The notes: a model not told the origin generated them from the letters alone. A stretch of DNA of 50,096 bases from Magnetococcales bacterium (GCA_015234115.1 JADFWP010000014.1:5450-55545), one strand, 5' to 3'; positions 11,730 through 20,606 are shown, counted from the stretch's first letter. Made by a program: numbers and translations.

Positions 11730-14390
11730 TTATTCTGTGGTGATGAGGCGCAGCCCCATTCGGTGGTAACGAAACCGCAACCCGTGAAAAGTGAAGAAAA
11801 AGCCCCGCTCCTCGACCGTAAGCGCTTCGGGTCGGGCGTCGTCCGGGGGCGAGTCATGCCGAAAATGGCGCATGGAGAGGGTCAACTCCGGGACCGGAGT
11901 CCCAAACGGTCCGACGGGATGGGGCGCGGCAAAGATCACCCGCCGATCATCCAGACCCAGACGGGTGGCGATGCGTTCATCCTGCAATTCATGGAATTGA
12001 CAGGCATGCAACCACTGGTCACGCTTGTAGATCGACTGGCGCGCCTTGTTCTTTTGGGCCGCCCCCCTGCCCCAGACATCATTGCCGTGGACGCTCCAGG
12101 CCGCACCGCGCGCCTCGGCCACTCTGGTCAAAAGGTCGGGATGGGTGGCAGCCTCCACCAGTCGCCGGTTGTCAGCCGGAATGGTGATTTGGCTCTGATC
12201 GGGCAGCGCCTCCAGGGTCGCGGCCAGAATGCGCAGATCGGGATAAACACTGCCCCAGCCGTGACCCATGGCCTGAGAAGAGGGTCGGCCATTGGCATCC
12301 AACAGGCTCTCCACGCCCTCCTCCGGGATCAGCAGCAACACACGCGCAAGCGCGCAGCAGGCAGGACGGTGCAGGCGTCGATGGCGATGGAGCCGTCCGA
12401 TCCGTTGCAACAGCACATCCATGGGACAAAGATCGGTGATCAGCCAGTCGGCATCGATATCCAGGCTCTGCTCCGTAGTCTGGGTGCTGACCGCCACCAC
12501 CCCCCCCTGATCAACAGCCTGCTTGCCGAAACAGGATTCAATGGCCAAATCCAGCTGTTTGCGATCCTCCGGGGCATAGCGGCCATGATGCGGGGTGGCC
12601 ACGTCGCCACAGCGCAGCAGCAAAGGCGAATCGGACCCGGCACAACGCTCCATCGCCTCCTGAGTGGCAATGGCCCAATTGACCGTGTTGCGGATCACCA
12701 GCACCCGCGCCCCCTGTTGTGCCGCCTCCAGGGCCATTTGAGCGACGGCATCCGGCGCATCCGCGAGCGGGGCATGGACGATGGTGACCGCTTTGCTGGC
12801 TCCTCCATCCGACAGGGCGAGAAAATCCGGTTGGCCGTTGCGGCTGGAGAGCAGGGGATAGGGGATGGCTGCGGCTTTGTCCGGGGCAGGCAACGCGGCA
12901 CGCGGTCCGTTCAGAAACAAGCTCCGAGCCGAGACACCCAGGGTGGCCGACATCAGCAACGTCTCGCCCCCAACCTCTCGATGGCGACGCACCACCTCTT
13001 CCAGGATGGTGATCATGTAGGCGTCGGAGGCGTGAACCTCGTCCACCACCAGCAACAGACGACTCAAAGAGGCGGCCCGCAGTTGGGCATGGGGCACCGC
13101 AAGCGCAGAGAGCAACACCTGATCCACGGTGCCCACAGCCACAGGTGCGGCCAGAAACCGTTTCGGATGTTCCGCCGCCCACCCCCGGTAACGGTAGCGA
13201 TCCCGTCGATCATCGGGCCAGAGGGTCTGAAACGGCGCGAGTTTTTCTCCTTCCACGGCATCGACCCGCAGATAGCCCGGCACGGCCAGCACCACCGGCG
13301 GATGATCCGGTCCGCAGGCACGCTGCATGGCTTCGACCACCCGCCGGTGAATCTGCACCGCTGCGGCCCGGGTCGGCAGGGCGAAATAGAGGCCATCGAC
13401 TCTCCCGGCCTGAAACAGCTTGAAAAAGTGCATCAGGGCGGCTTCGGTCTTGCCCGATCCGGTTTCGGATTCCAGAATCACCACCTCGCCCGTTGCGGCA
13501 GAGGAGCGGCGGATCACTTCGGCCTGCATCGGGTTGGGAGCGGGCAGAGCGAAAAGATGGGCAAAATCCATGGGACGTGCGTTCAATCCCGTGCGTGCCG
13601 CCGTCACCGCGCACCCCAACTCCCGCACGGCCCGGCGGGCCTTTTGGAGCAGTTCCATCCAGGTGGGCAACGGGGCGTCGCTTTCGGCAAAGGGAAAAAA
13701 CCGCTCCGCATCCGAGGCGATCCAGTCGGCCAGGGTGATCAGACCGCTGTAGAGGTGGGCCAGGGCCGGAGTCAGGGGAAGCCGGGCTGCCGGATCGTCC
13801 GAGGCGACGAAGGCTTCCGGAAAGGTGACGCGCATGGCCTGGGAGAGTGCGATCAGGCCGTCCAGTGGATCGCGGTCCGGGGTTTGGTTCCAGACGCGGG
13901 CATCGATGCGGCGCAATTCATCGTTGGCGGGTCTGGTTTCGTAAGTCGGATCCCCCCGCAACAGGCGACCATGGTGACAGAAAATGGCCCACAGCCCATA
14001 TTCGAGCTGGTCTCCCTCCTGAAACCAGGTGCGCAGGGTGGCCAGGTCCAGGGCATCGAACCCTTTTGGTCCGCGCGGATGGGCATAGAGGAGTTGAAAA
14101 ATCTCCCGGACATGGCCATGACTGTTCCACCCTTTGCCCTGCTCCTGAAAGCCATGGTTGCACTTGCCGGCATCGTGCAAGGCGGCCAGCGCAGCCAGAC
14201 GCAGGCAATGCAGGGGTGAAAGATCGGCTCTGCCCCCGGCTCTGGCCAGACGTTTTCGAATCGTGGCTGATTCCAGCAGGGTGGCAAGCACCGCCGCCAC
14301 CTCCAGGCAGTGATGGTTCAAAGGATGCGTTTGAATGCACCCCAGGTTTTCTGTACGCTTGCCCCAGCAGGGTTTGGCAGTGGTTTGCAT
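11730..14390 (-). CDS. cas3: CRISPR-associated helicase/nuclease Cas3 (type I-E)
   Basis: 886 residues, full length for HD-fused Cas3. Cas3 is recruited by Cascade and then unwinds and degrades target DNA. The N-terminal HD nuclease domain shows HPLNHHCLEVA (residues 22-32) and LAALHDAGKCNHGFQ with His72-Asp73. The SF2 helicase has Walker A ETGSGKTE (308-315), DEVH box VVDEVHASD (448-456) and SAT motif (481-483). Later motifs TTEQSLDIDADWLITDLCPMD and QRIGRLHRH are also present. It is the first gene of the operon, so the operon promoter must lie upstream of 14390. All key residues look intact. Confidence 0.98.
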   Translation of the reverse strand: MQTTAKPCWGKRTENLGCIQTHPLNHHCLEVAAVLATLLESATIRKRLARAGGRADLSPLHCLRLAALAALHDAGKCNHGFQEQGKGWNSHGHVREIFQLLYAHPRGPKGFDALDLATLRTWFQEGDQLEYGLWAIFCHHGRLLRGDPTYETRPANDELRRIDARVWNQTPDRDPLDGLIALSQAMRVTFPEAFVASDDPAARLPLTPALAHLYSGLITLADWIASDAERFFPFAESDAPLPTWMELLQKARRAVRELGCAVTAARTGLNARPMDFAHLFALPAPNPMQAEVIRRSSAATGEVVILESETGSGKTEAALMHFFKLFQAGRVDGLYFALPTRAAAVQIHRRVVEAMQRACGPDHPPVVLAVPGYLRVDAVEGEKLAPFQTLWPDDRRDRYRYRGWAAEHPKRFLAAPVAVGTVDQVLLSALAVPHAQLRAASLSRLLLVVDEVHASDAYMITILEEVVRRHREVGGETLLMSATLGVSARSLFLNGPRAALPAPDKAAAIPYPLLSSRNGQPDFLALSDGGASKAVTIVHAPLADAPDAVAQMALEAAQQGARVLVIRNTVNWAIATQEAMERCAGSDSPLLLRCGDVATPHHGRYAPEDRKQLDLAIESCFGKQAVDQGGVVAVSTQTTEQSLDIDADWLITDLCPMDVLLQRIGRLHRHRRLHRPACCALARVLLLIPEEGVESLLDANGRPSSQAMGHGWGSVYPDLRILAATLEALPDQSQITIPADNRRLVEAATHPDLLTRVAEARGAAWSVHGNDVWGRGAAQKNKARQSIYKRDQWLHACQFHELQDERIATRLGLDDRRVIFAAPHPVGPFGTPVPELTLSMRHFRHDSPPDDARPEALTVEERGFFFTFHGLRFRYHRMGLRLITTE

Positions 14391-14984
14391 GATGGATACT
14401 CCATTGATTCAGTGAATCTTTTATCGGGTACTGGCAAGCATGCGCCCAGTGTCAACTATGGATTGAAAGGGTGATGACCTTGGCTGGATACAATTAAAAC
14501 AACCCCATCTTTTTGTCAACCAGCAAGATGTTGATAATTTTTCGTCAATGGTCGTTTCGATTCCTGCATTTCGGCAACAAGATTTAATAATTCCTCACAG
14601 ATGCCATCCTGTCAATGATTGAATTAATATATTCTGGTGTTGTGCTCTTGATATCCGTAACCATTGGTTAACAAGCTCCGATCCTTCCAGTCGATACGCA
14701 CAATAAACAACTTATAATGTATTGAATTGGGTGGAGCTGTTCGGATTTTTAAATACTTGAGTTATTGGACGCATTGGCCCGCCACATGGCTATGCCCTCA
14801 TCGCGCCAGGGATGCTGCCAACGGTGACAACGGGGTGTGCGGGTTCGGTGGAAAATCCACTTCCGGCGCCCCCTCCCCCCCTCCCAAAAAAATTTTCACT
14901 CCCCTCTTGAAACCGGTACAAGAGGATCCATCTCTAAGGGGCAAAGGAGTCTGTTTCGTTCCAATCCGATATGGAGAGCTTGCC
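14391..14984. other. Intergenic region between divergent cas3 and rpoH
   Basis: About 590 bp without a gene I can support. The centre (about 14490-14760) is AT-rich. Facing cas3 on the minus strand are two perfect TTGACA hexamers, at 14455-14450 and 14519-14514, but neither has a good -10 at 16-18 bp. They are candidate cas promoters that would need help or are kept weak. Facing rpoH are a TATAAT at 14713-14718 without a clear -35, and a CCCCATCT at 14503-14510 that resembles a sigma-32 -10 but is badly spaced from its CTTG. The convincing rpoH promoter lies further right and is listed separately. Open frames here end inside repeats of G/C runs and look spurious. Confidence 0.6.
14906..14933 (+). 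promoter_or_regulatory. Sigma-32-type heat-shock promoter of rpoH
   Basis: CTTGAAA (14906-14912) is an exact match to the sigma-32 -35 consensus. After 13 bp comes ATCCATCT (14926-14933), matching the CCATNT part of the -10. The predicted start is near 14940, giving a leader of about 45 nt with GGAGAG at 14973-14978 before the ATG at 14985. This implies that RpoH drives its own gene. The promoter is inferred from sequence only. Confidence 0.65.
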
Positions 14985-15881
14985 ATGACGACCAATCTGC
15001 CAGCCCTGCACCGCTCTTTCGACCTCAACACTGCCGAAAACGGCGCGGGATTCCGTCAATTTGTCCAGCACGCTTTTCAGGCCCCGATCCTCACCGCCGA
15101 AGAGGAGTTCGCGCTGGCCACCCGTTTCAAGCAGGAAAACGATCTGGAAGCGGCGCACAAGCTGGTCCACGCCTATCTGCGCCTGGTGCTGAAAATCGCC
15201 CGCGAGTACGGCAATTATCATTTACATCTGCCCGATCTGGTGCAGGAAGGGACCGTGGGCTTGATGCATGCGGTGAAGAAATTCGATCCGAATCTGGGCA
15301 ATCGCCTCTCATCCTATGCGGTATGGTGGATCCGGGCAGCCATTCACGAATTCATCCTCAACTCCTGGCGCATGGTGAAAATCGCTACCACCCAACTGAA
15401 AAGACAACTCTTTTTCAAACTCCGCCAGGCCAAGGACTCCCCGCTCCCCCTGAACTGGGAGGAGGCCGAAGAGCTGGCCAGAAAATTCGGCACCGATGCC
15501 ACCACCATCCTGGAAATCGATGGCCGCATGAGTGGCGCCGACAGTTCGCTCAATCAGACCGTGCTGGAAGATGAAGGCGAGATCATCAACCTGATCCCGG
15601 ATCATCGCCCCAACCAGGAACATGCGGTCATGACCCGGGAACAGCACCTGCGCACCCGCTCCCTGCTCCAGCAGGGCTTGAACCGCCTCAATCCACGGGA
15701 ACAGATGATCATCACCCAGCGCTTTCTCACCGACAGACAGAAAACCCTGGATACCCTGGCCACCTCGCTCTCGATCAGTCGCGAACGGGTTCGCCAGATC
15801 GAAAAACGGGCTTTGGAAAAGCTCAGGGCCTTTTTCGACACCATTCCCGATGGCCGGGAGTTGGCAGCGCAACAGGCCTGA
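14985..15881 (+). CDS. rpoH: RNA polymerase heat-shock sigma factor RpoH (sigma-32)
   Basis: 298 residues, the normal length for sigma-32. It directs RNA polymerase to heat-shock genes. The start MTTNLPALHR is chosen because it has GGAGAG 6 bp upstream and matches the usual N-terminus; the frame stays open for 86 codons upstream but only into GC-rich leader. Region 2 is clear (LVHAYLRLVLKIAREY, LPDLVQEGTVGLMHAVKKFD, SYAVWWIRAAIHEFI). The diagnostic RpoH box follows at about 140-149 (RQLFFKLRQA). Region 4.2 is an HTH, SLSISRERVRQIEKRAL. It is alone on its strand, divergent from the cas operon. Promoter and autoregulation are described at 14906. Confidence 0.96.
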   Translation: MTTNLPALHRSFDLNTAENGAGFRQFVQHAFQAPILTAEEEFALATRFKQENDLEAAHKLVHAYLRLVLKIAREYGNYHLHLPDLVQEGTVGLMHAVKKFDPNLGNRLSSYAVWWIRAAIHEFILNSWRMVKIATTQLKRQLFFKLRQAKDSPLPLNWEEAEELARKFGTDATTILEIDGRMSGADSSLNQTVLEDEGEIINLIPDHRPNQEHAVMTREQHLRTRSLLQQGLNRLNPREQMIITQRFLTDRQKTLDTLATSLSISRERVRQIEKRALEKLRAFFDTIPDGRELAAQQA

Positions 15882-15974
15882 CCGGTCCCGTTCTTCCCCG
15901 GTCACTGGTCCGGTTCATTCCTCGGCCTGCCGAGAGGTGTGCTTGGCCGTGACCGGTCGGCACGGAATCGTGCC
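15880..15974 (+). terminator. Hairpins downstream of rpoH, possible terminator
   Basis: Three short inverted repeats follow the rpoH stop: GACCGG/CCGGTC (15880-15885 with 15898-15903), CTCGG/CCGAG (15921-15925 with 15930-15934) and GGCACG/CGTGCC (15959-15964 with 15969-15974, tetraloop GAAT). None is followed by a T run, so a factor-independent terminator is not certain. Confidence 0.3.
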
Positions 15975-16098
15975 CTGGTCCGGTCTGTCATCATTGCCGG
16001 AAAGGGATCGGGTGATGTATTCTTCCTCGTCTGGATGACAGAGACAAACGGTTCTCTGGAGACAGAATGCATCTGTCCTGGATGAGGAATGATCGGGC

Positions 16099-18084
16099 AT
16101 GTCTGACGAGATGAACGAAAATGGGCCGGAAGCGCCACAAGAATACCCCCTCACCGCTGCGCAACTGCTGCACGGCATGCGGCTGGCTGCCGACATCCGC
16201 ATGCCAGGATCCGACGCCATCCTCGCCCCCCGTTACGCCACGCTGACCCCAAAACTGATCCGCCAATTGCAGCGGTGGGGGTTCACCGCCATTCTGGCCG
16301 AACCCATCCGGGAGAAATCCCTGATCGCCTCGGTGGAACACATGACCCGGATGTTCCATGCCATCCAGGGCATTGTCACCGATGGGATGGGCAACATCGA
16401 AGAGATCGCCGAGGGACTGCGCAACCGGCGCGACCAGATGGAACTGGAACGGCTGGTCCGCAACAATCTGACCGATCTTCAGGAACTGTTCCGCTCCGAC
16501 CCCACGGAAAAATTGTTGGCCCTGACCCGACACCACAACGGTTCCGCACGTCACAGCATCATTGCCGGCTTCTACATGATGGCCCTGGGCCGCGAACTGG
16601 GATGGCCGGAAACCAAGATCGTGCGGGCTGCGGTCGCGGTCTTCAACCACGATGTCGGCAAGACCAAAGTGCAACTGGAGACCCTCAACTGGCCAGGAAG
16701 GCTGAACAACACCCAATGGAAGGATATCCAGTATCACACCCTGTTCGGTGGCTTGCTGCTCCATCGCCATGACGCGCGCCCCGATCTGAACATGCTGGTG
16801 GCCCTCCTCCATCACGAATGGTTTGCCTCGGTTCCAGGCAAAGGGTATGGCGGCCTGACCCTCTTCAAGGATTATCTCCGGGAAAATCTGGGATTGGACC
16901 TCCCGGCCCTGGTGGCTGCCCTCGAACCGGATGACCGGGAGATCATCCAGGCCGCATCCCTGGTGGACATGGTGTCCGCACTCGAAGAGCGACGCTCCTA
17001 CAAACGGGAACTCGATGCCTTCAAGGTGCTGGTCATCATGAATGCCGACGCGACCCTGGGCCATTTCGATCCAGTCCATCACGCGGCCTGGCACCGGATC
17101 TATCGACGACACAACCCCCGGCTGCTTCCATTGGGGCGGCGCGTGGCCCTGCCCAGGGAAAAGGAACGACGCGTGTTCCGTCCCCTGAAACCCAGAATGA
17201 TCATCCCGCAACCGTTGCTGACCTATGCCGAGTTGGAAAAACTGCAATTCCTCCCGGCATTGCAGAACATCGGCATGGATGTGGAACGAATCCGCCGCCG
17301 TGGCGGGCTGCTTTTGTCCGTGGTCGAACAGATGCGCATCGACAAACGGCTGACCTTCGACTGCTCACCCGCAGCCATCGAGGCCGCCGGAATCCGACTC
17401 ATCAAGGATCGCGTCATCCCGGAAGAGCAGGTCATCGAACTGGATGTCTGGCGGGAGTGGTTGGATCTGAAGGATCTGGAACGCTGCGACCTGCTGCCGG
17501 TGTTGCGTGGACACCAGTTCGACGAACTGCTGATCCGCAGGGATGGCGGCATCTCTCCCGCGCGCATGGCCAAACGGGGCATGCGCCTTCCGGAAAAGAA
17601 ACTGAACCGGTTCGGGATCAACCTGCTCAAACCCTGGGTGGTCCGGCTGCCTGCCAGCGAAAACCGGCTGACCTGCGAGGATCTGATGAAACTGGGGGTG
17701 AAGGATGCGCATCTGGCCAAAACCGGCTGTCTGGAACGGGTGCGAAGCCTCAAGAACGGCGTGCCCACCCCCTGGCTCGAAGCGCGTGGCCTGAAATTCT
17801 CGGCGAGCGAGTTGGCCACCTGCGGGATCGATCCGGTACGCAAGGTCTTCTACGACATCCAGGTCACCCAGGAAATCGACGCCAACTCGGCCCGCTTCAT
17901 GATCCTGCGCGAAGGGGATGCGCTCAAATCCTTGCAAGAGGCGGATGAACAAAATGAACTCGATGCCATCCAGGATCATCTGTTCAACCACATCGGCGAG
18001 GTGGTGATGGATTTTTCGGATCTGGTGGCCCTGCCGGAGCTGGGACATCTCCAACCCGCCGACTATTGGGGGGGAACGCGATAA
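16099..18084 (+). CDS. HD-GYP-like phosphohydrolase domain protein
   Basis: 661 residues, no signal peptide or membrane segment seen. The centre carries metal-binding residues in the order and spacing of HD-GYP c-di-GMP phosphodiesterases: His152 (SARHSII), His184-Asp185 (VFNHDVGKTKV), His213 (QYHTLFGGLLLHRH), His238-His239-Glu240 (ALLHHEW). The GYP signature itself is replaced by GKGYGG (248-252), so catalysis on c-di-GMP is plausible but not assured. The N-terminal 130 residues resemble the helical region often found before HD-GYP domains. The C-terminal 270 residues (about 370-640) contain repeated 'L..C.L' type units of unknown family. It is monocistronic and converges on selO. It may take part in turnover of c-di-GMP made by the GGDEF proteins in this window; that is inference. 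Confidence 0.75.
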   Translation: MSDEMNENGPEAPQEYPLTAAQLLHGMRLAADIRMPGSDAILAPRYATLTPKLIRQLQRWGFTAILAEPIREKSLIASVEHMTRMFHAIQGIVTDGMGNIEEIAEGLRNRRDQMELERLVRNNLTDLQELFRSDPTEKLLALTRHHNGSARHSIIAGFYMMALGRELGWPETKIVRAAVAVFNHDVGKTKVQLETLNWPGRLNNTQWKDIQYHTLFGGLLLHRHDARPDLNMLVALLHHEWFASVPGKGYGGLTLFKDYLRENLGLDLPALVAALEPDDREIIQAASLVDMVSALEERRSYKRELDAFKVLVIMNADATLGHFDPVHHAAWHRIYRRHNPRLLPLGRRVALPREKERRVFRPLKPRMIIPQPLLTYAELEKLQFLPALQNIGMDVERIRRRGGLLLSVVEQMRIDKRLTFDCSPAAIEAAGIRLIKDRVIPEEQVIELDVWREWLDLKDLERCDLLPVLRGHQFDELLIRRDGGISPARMAKRGMRLPEKKLNRFGINLLKPWVVRLPASENRLTCEDLMKLGVKDAHLAKTGCLERVRSLKNGVPTPWLEARGLKFSASELATCGIDPVRKVFYDIQVTQEIDANSARFMILREGDALKSLQEADEQNELDAIQDHLFNHIGEVVMDFSDLVALPELGHLQPADYWGGTR

Positions 18085-18133
18085 AGCGGTTCAGACCAGG
18101 AGGCGGTTCCGCGTGCCGACGTGCCGCCTGACC

Positions 18134-18148
18134 GTCCGGAATCCGGAC
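18134..18148. terminator. Small hairpin between convergent genes
   Basis: GTCCGG (18134-18139), loop AAT, CCGGAC (18143-18148) forms a perfect 6-bp stem just before the selO stop. It lies in the 65-bp gap between the HD-GYP-like gene and selO, which converge. There is no T run on either strand, so a role as bidirectional terminator is only possible. Confidence 0.3.
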
Positions 18149-18149
18149 C

Positions 18150-19640
18150 TCAGGTGCCGCAAAAAGTTTGGAACACCCGCTCGGAGACCGCAGGAGGAGC
18201 GGTATATTTCTCTGCCATGCGGGGCGGATCGTCGCAAGGATGACGCAACACCTCCAGCAGGGTCTGGAACGGTTCGAAATGATTGTGGAGAGCCGCTGCC
18301 AGCGCCTCTTCGACCAGATGGTTGCGCGGAATGCAGGCAGGATTGACCGACTGCATGCGCTGCAGACGTTCCTGGTGATCCAGGGCATCGCGTGCAAGAC
18401 GCGCGCTCCACCGCACCAGCCAGCCATCGATCGCCGCAGGATCGGCAAACAGGGAGCGCACCTCCCCCCCGACGGCCTCCGTCCGCGCCGCTGCCGCACC
18501 CAGGCGGCGGAAAGTCAGGGTGAAATCCGCCGCTCCATCCCGCATGATGGCCAGCAGATCGTGAATCAACGCTTCGTCTCCCGGCTCGTCCGCGCCAAGC
18601 CCCAGTTTGATCCGCATCCCCTCCAGCCAGTATTGTTTGAATCGTTCGGGAAACGCCTCGATCACCGCTCTGGAACGCGCCAGCGCCACCTTGCCATCCA
18701 ACGCCATGACCGGCAGCAACGTCTCTGCCAGCCGGGCCAGATTCCACGCCGCGATTGCAGGTTGATTGCCGAACGCGTACCGTCCCCACGAATCAATGGA
18801 ACTGAATACCGTTGCCGGATCATAGGTGTCGAGGAAGGCGCACGGGCCATAATCGATGGTTTCGCCCGACACCGCCGTATTGTCGGTATTCATCACACCA
18901 TGAATGAAACCCACCCGCATCCAGTGGGCGATCAGCCGTGCCTGACGATCCGCCACGGCCTGCAACAACGCGAGATGGCGGTCGGTTTCTTCCACCTCCA
19001 GATCGGGAAAATGGCGCGCCAGCACATGATCCGCCAGGGAACGCACCGCGTCGAAATCCTCTCGTGCGGCAAAATACTCAAAAGTGCCGATCCGGATATG
19101 GCTGGCCGCAACCCGGGTCAGAATCGCCCCCGGCAGCCGTTCCTCGCGTCTCACCTCCTCTCCGGTCGTGACCGCAGCCAGGGAGCGCGTGGTCGGAATG
19201 GCCAGGGCATGCATCGCCTCCGATATCAGATATTCGCGCAGGACCGGACCCAGCCAGGCGCGGCCATCCCCCTGACGGGAAAAAGGGGTCTGACCGCTTC
19301 CCTTCAATTGGATATCCCGTCTGCGGCCATGCCGGTCCAGCAGATCGCCAAGCAGCACGGCGCGCCCGTCACCCAAACGGGGGACAAAGTGGCCAAACTG
19401 ATGACCGGCGTAAACCAGCGCAACGGGATCGGCATCGGTCGGCAACAGATTCCCGGAAAACAGCAGATGCGCCAGAGGCTCCAGCAAGGCGGGATCGAGT
19501 CCGAGTTCCTCGGCCAACCCATGGTTGAACACGATCAGACGCGGATCGGCAACCGCAACCGGGGCGACTCGCGCATAACAACGGTCAGGCAACCGCTGAT
19601 GGCTGTGGATGAAACCAAACGCAACGGAAGATGGAACCAT
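18150..19640 (-). CDS. selO: Protein adenylyltransferase SelO (YdiU family)
   Basis: 496 residues. SelO is a pseudokinase-fold enzyme that transfers AMP to protein Ser/Thr/Tyr and helps redox homeostasis. The start MVPSSVAFGFIH is chosen for its GAGG 7 bp upstream; the frame continues 32 codons further without support. Family motifs are strong: LVYAGHQFGHFVPRLGDGRA, IQLKGSGQTPFSRQGDGRA, SEAMHALAIPTTRSLA, and the metal/active-site block HGVMNTDNTAVSGETIDYGPCAF. The C-terminus ends FCGT: the cysteine sits where animal SelO has selenocysteine. A good sigma-70 promoter lies 70 bp upstream. Confidence 0.95.
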   Translation of the reverse strand: MVPSSVAFGFIHSHQRLPDRCYARVAPVAVADPRLIVFNHGLAEELGLDPALLEPLAHLLFSGNLLPTDADPVALVYAGHQFGHFVPRLGDGRAVLLGDLLDRHGRRRDIQLKGSGQTPFSRQGDGRAWLGPVLREYLISEAMHALAIPTTRSLAAVTTGEEVRREERLPGAILTRVAASHIRIGTFEYFAAREDFDAVRSLADHVLARHFPDLEVEETDRHLALLQAVADRQARLIAHWMRVGFIHGVMNTDNTAVSGETIDYGPCAFLDTYDPATVFSSIDSWGRYAFGNQPAIAAWNLARLAETLLPVMALDGKVALARSRAVIEAFPERFKQYWLEGMRIKLGLGADEPGDEALIHDLLAIMRDGAADFTLTFRRLGAAAARTEAVGGEVRSLFADPAAIDGWLVRWSARLARDALDHQERLQRMQSVNPACIPRNHLVEEALAAALHNHFEPFQTLLEVLRHPCDDPPRMAEKYTAPPAVSERVFQTFCGT

Positions 19641-19707
19641 GGCAACACCTCGCTTTGTCATCTTTTGGAAAGTGATATCGACGATCCCGTTCTTCACTGT
19701 CGGATAC

Positions 19708-19736
19708 AGTATACCGCCGCACGGCGATCCTGACAA
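19708..19736 (-). promoter_or_regulatory. Sigma-70 promoter of selO
   Basis: On the minus strand TTGTCA (19736-19731, 5 of 6) is followed after exactly 17 bp by TATACT (19713-19708, 5 of 6). The expected start is near 19700, giving a leader of about 60 nt before the selO ATG at 19640. Confidence 0.65.
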
Positions 19737-19840
19737 AGAGAACCCTCTTGCGCCCCTTGTTGCGCACTGTCATCCTGATCCTTGCCATCGTTCGTGCTGC
19801 TCGACCGGCTCTACCTGGAGGCGTGTCAATCCTGATCGCA

Positions 19841-19867
19841 CCATTGTTCATGATTCATGAACAGTGG
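19841..19867. promoter_or_regulatory. 27-bp dyad, possible operator, between selO and the methyltransferase gene
   Basis: TGTTCATG (19845-19852), centre ATT, CATGAACA (19856-19863) are perfect 8-bp arms. The symmetry extends to 12 bp per side with one G-T mismatch (CCAT...GTGG). It sits about 18 bp upstream of a weak promoter facing right, TTGTCA (19885-19890), 17 bp, TACGCT (19908-19913), and about 105 bp upstream of the selO -35. No T run follows on either strand, so an operator is more likely than a terminator. The cognate regulator is unknown. Confidence 0.5.
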
Positions 19868-19976
19868 TTCCACAAAATTGCGGATTGTCAATTCCCGCTT
19901 CCTGGGTTACGCTCTGAATCCATGGAACCCACCCGGATTCCTCTGACCTCAACCCATCAGGAAACGACCCGCTGCC

Positions 19977-20606
19977 ATGAACGAATCCCCGCGTCAAATC
20001 GGCGAATTCCCCGATTGGGAAAGCCGTTATCAGAACCAACCGGTGACCGCCCTGCCCTGGTTCACCACCGAACCCGATGGCGACCTGGTGCGCACCCTGG
20101 AGAGCCGGAGCATCACCAGCGGCCATTTTCTTGATCTCGGCACCGGTCCCGGCACCCAGGCCGCCTGGCTGGCCCGACGGGGCTTCCGGGTCACGGGCAG
20201 CGACCTGGCCCGCAACGCCATTGCCGCTGCTCAGGACTATTGCCGGCAGCAAAAAGTCCAGGTCGAGTTGGTGGTGGATGACATCCTCGCCACCACCTTG
20301 CAAGGCCCGTTTGATCAGATCTTCGATCGGGGCTGTTTCCATGTCCTGCCTCCGGAGCACCGGGCACGCTATGTGGAAACCCTCCACCGCCTGCTCCATC
20401 CCCGTGGACTGTTGCTGCTCAAATGTTTTCATGTGCTGGAACGCACCATGGAGGGTGGACCCTACCGTTTTGCTCCCGAAGAGATTGCACGGATCTTCTC
20501 TTCTTCGTTCCGGGTGCTGGAGAGCCGGGAGAGTCGTTTCGAAGGAACCCTGGCGCATCAGCCCGTGGCCCTGTTCACGCTGCTGCAACCCCTGGAAACA
20601 GCATGA
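19977..20606 (+). CDS. Class I SAM-dependent methyltransferase
   Basis: 209 residues. Motif I is clear (HFLDLGTGPGTQAAWLARRGFRVTGSDLARNAI, residues about 50-82), followed by VVDDILATTL and FDQIFDRGCFHVLPPEHRARYVETLHRLLHPRGLLLLKCF. The layout and the RGCFHVLP motif resemble the thiopurine methyltransferase/TehB-like group (PF13649-type). The substrate cannot be told from sequence. Its stop overlaps the cytochrome b561 start (ATGA), so the two are translationally coupled and may share an oxidative or small-molecule stress role with YceJ-YceI. A 336-bp gap upstream holds the selO promoter and the dyad at 19841; I see no gene there. Confidence 0.85.
   Translation: MNESPRQIGEFPDWESRYQNQPVTALPWFTTEPDGDLVRTLESRSITSGHFLDLGTGPGTQAAWLARRGFRVTGSDLARNAIAAAQDYCRQQKVQVELVVDDILATTLQGPFDQIFDRGCFHVLPPEHRARYVETLHRLLHPRGLLLLKCFHVLERTMEGGPYRFAPEEIARIFSSSFRVLESRESRFEGTLAHQPVALFTLLQPLETA

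Noticed and set aside
11763..14219. An 818-codon plus-strand frame opposite cas3, and similar long frames opposite casC, casD and casA
   Set aside because: They are antisense shadows in GC-rich coding DNA. The minus-strand frames carry complete Cas families with overlapping starts and stops.
14479..14510. A second sigma-32-like promoter: CTTGGCT and CCCCATCT
   Set aside because: The -10 half is perfect but the spacing is 17 bp and the -35 is poor. The site at 14906-14933 is better and closer to rpoH.
14727..14984. An 86-codon N-terminal extension of rpoH
   Set aside because: It would start inside AT-rich promoter DNA and lacks similarity to sigma factors. The ATG at 14985 has a good ribosome site and the family's normal N-terminus, and the sigma-32-type promoter lies inside the extension.
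18113..19733. Plus-strand frames opposite selO, including one of 521 codons
   Set aside because: Shadow of selO. The minus-strand product has all SelO motifs, a promoter and a ribosome site.
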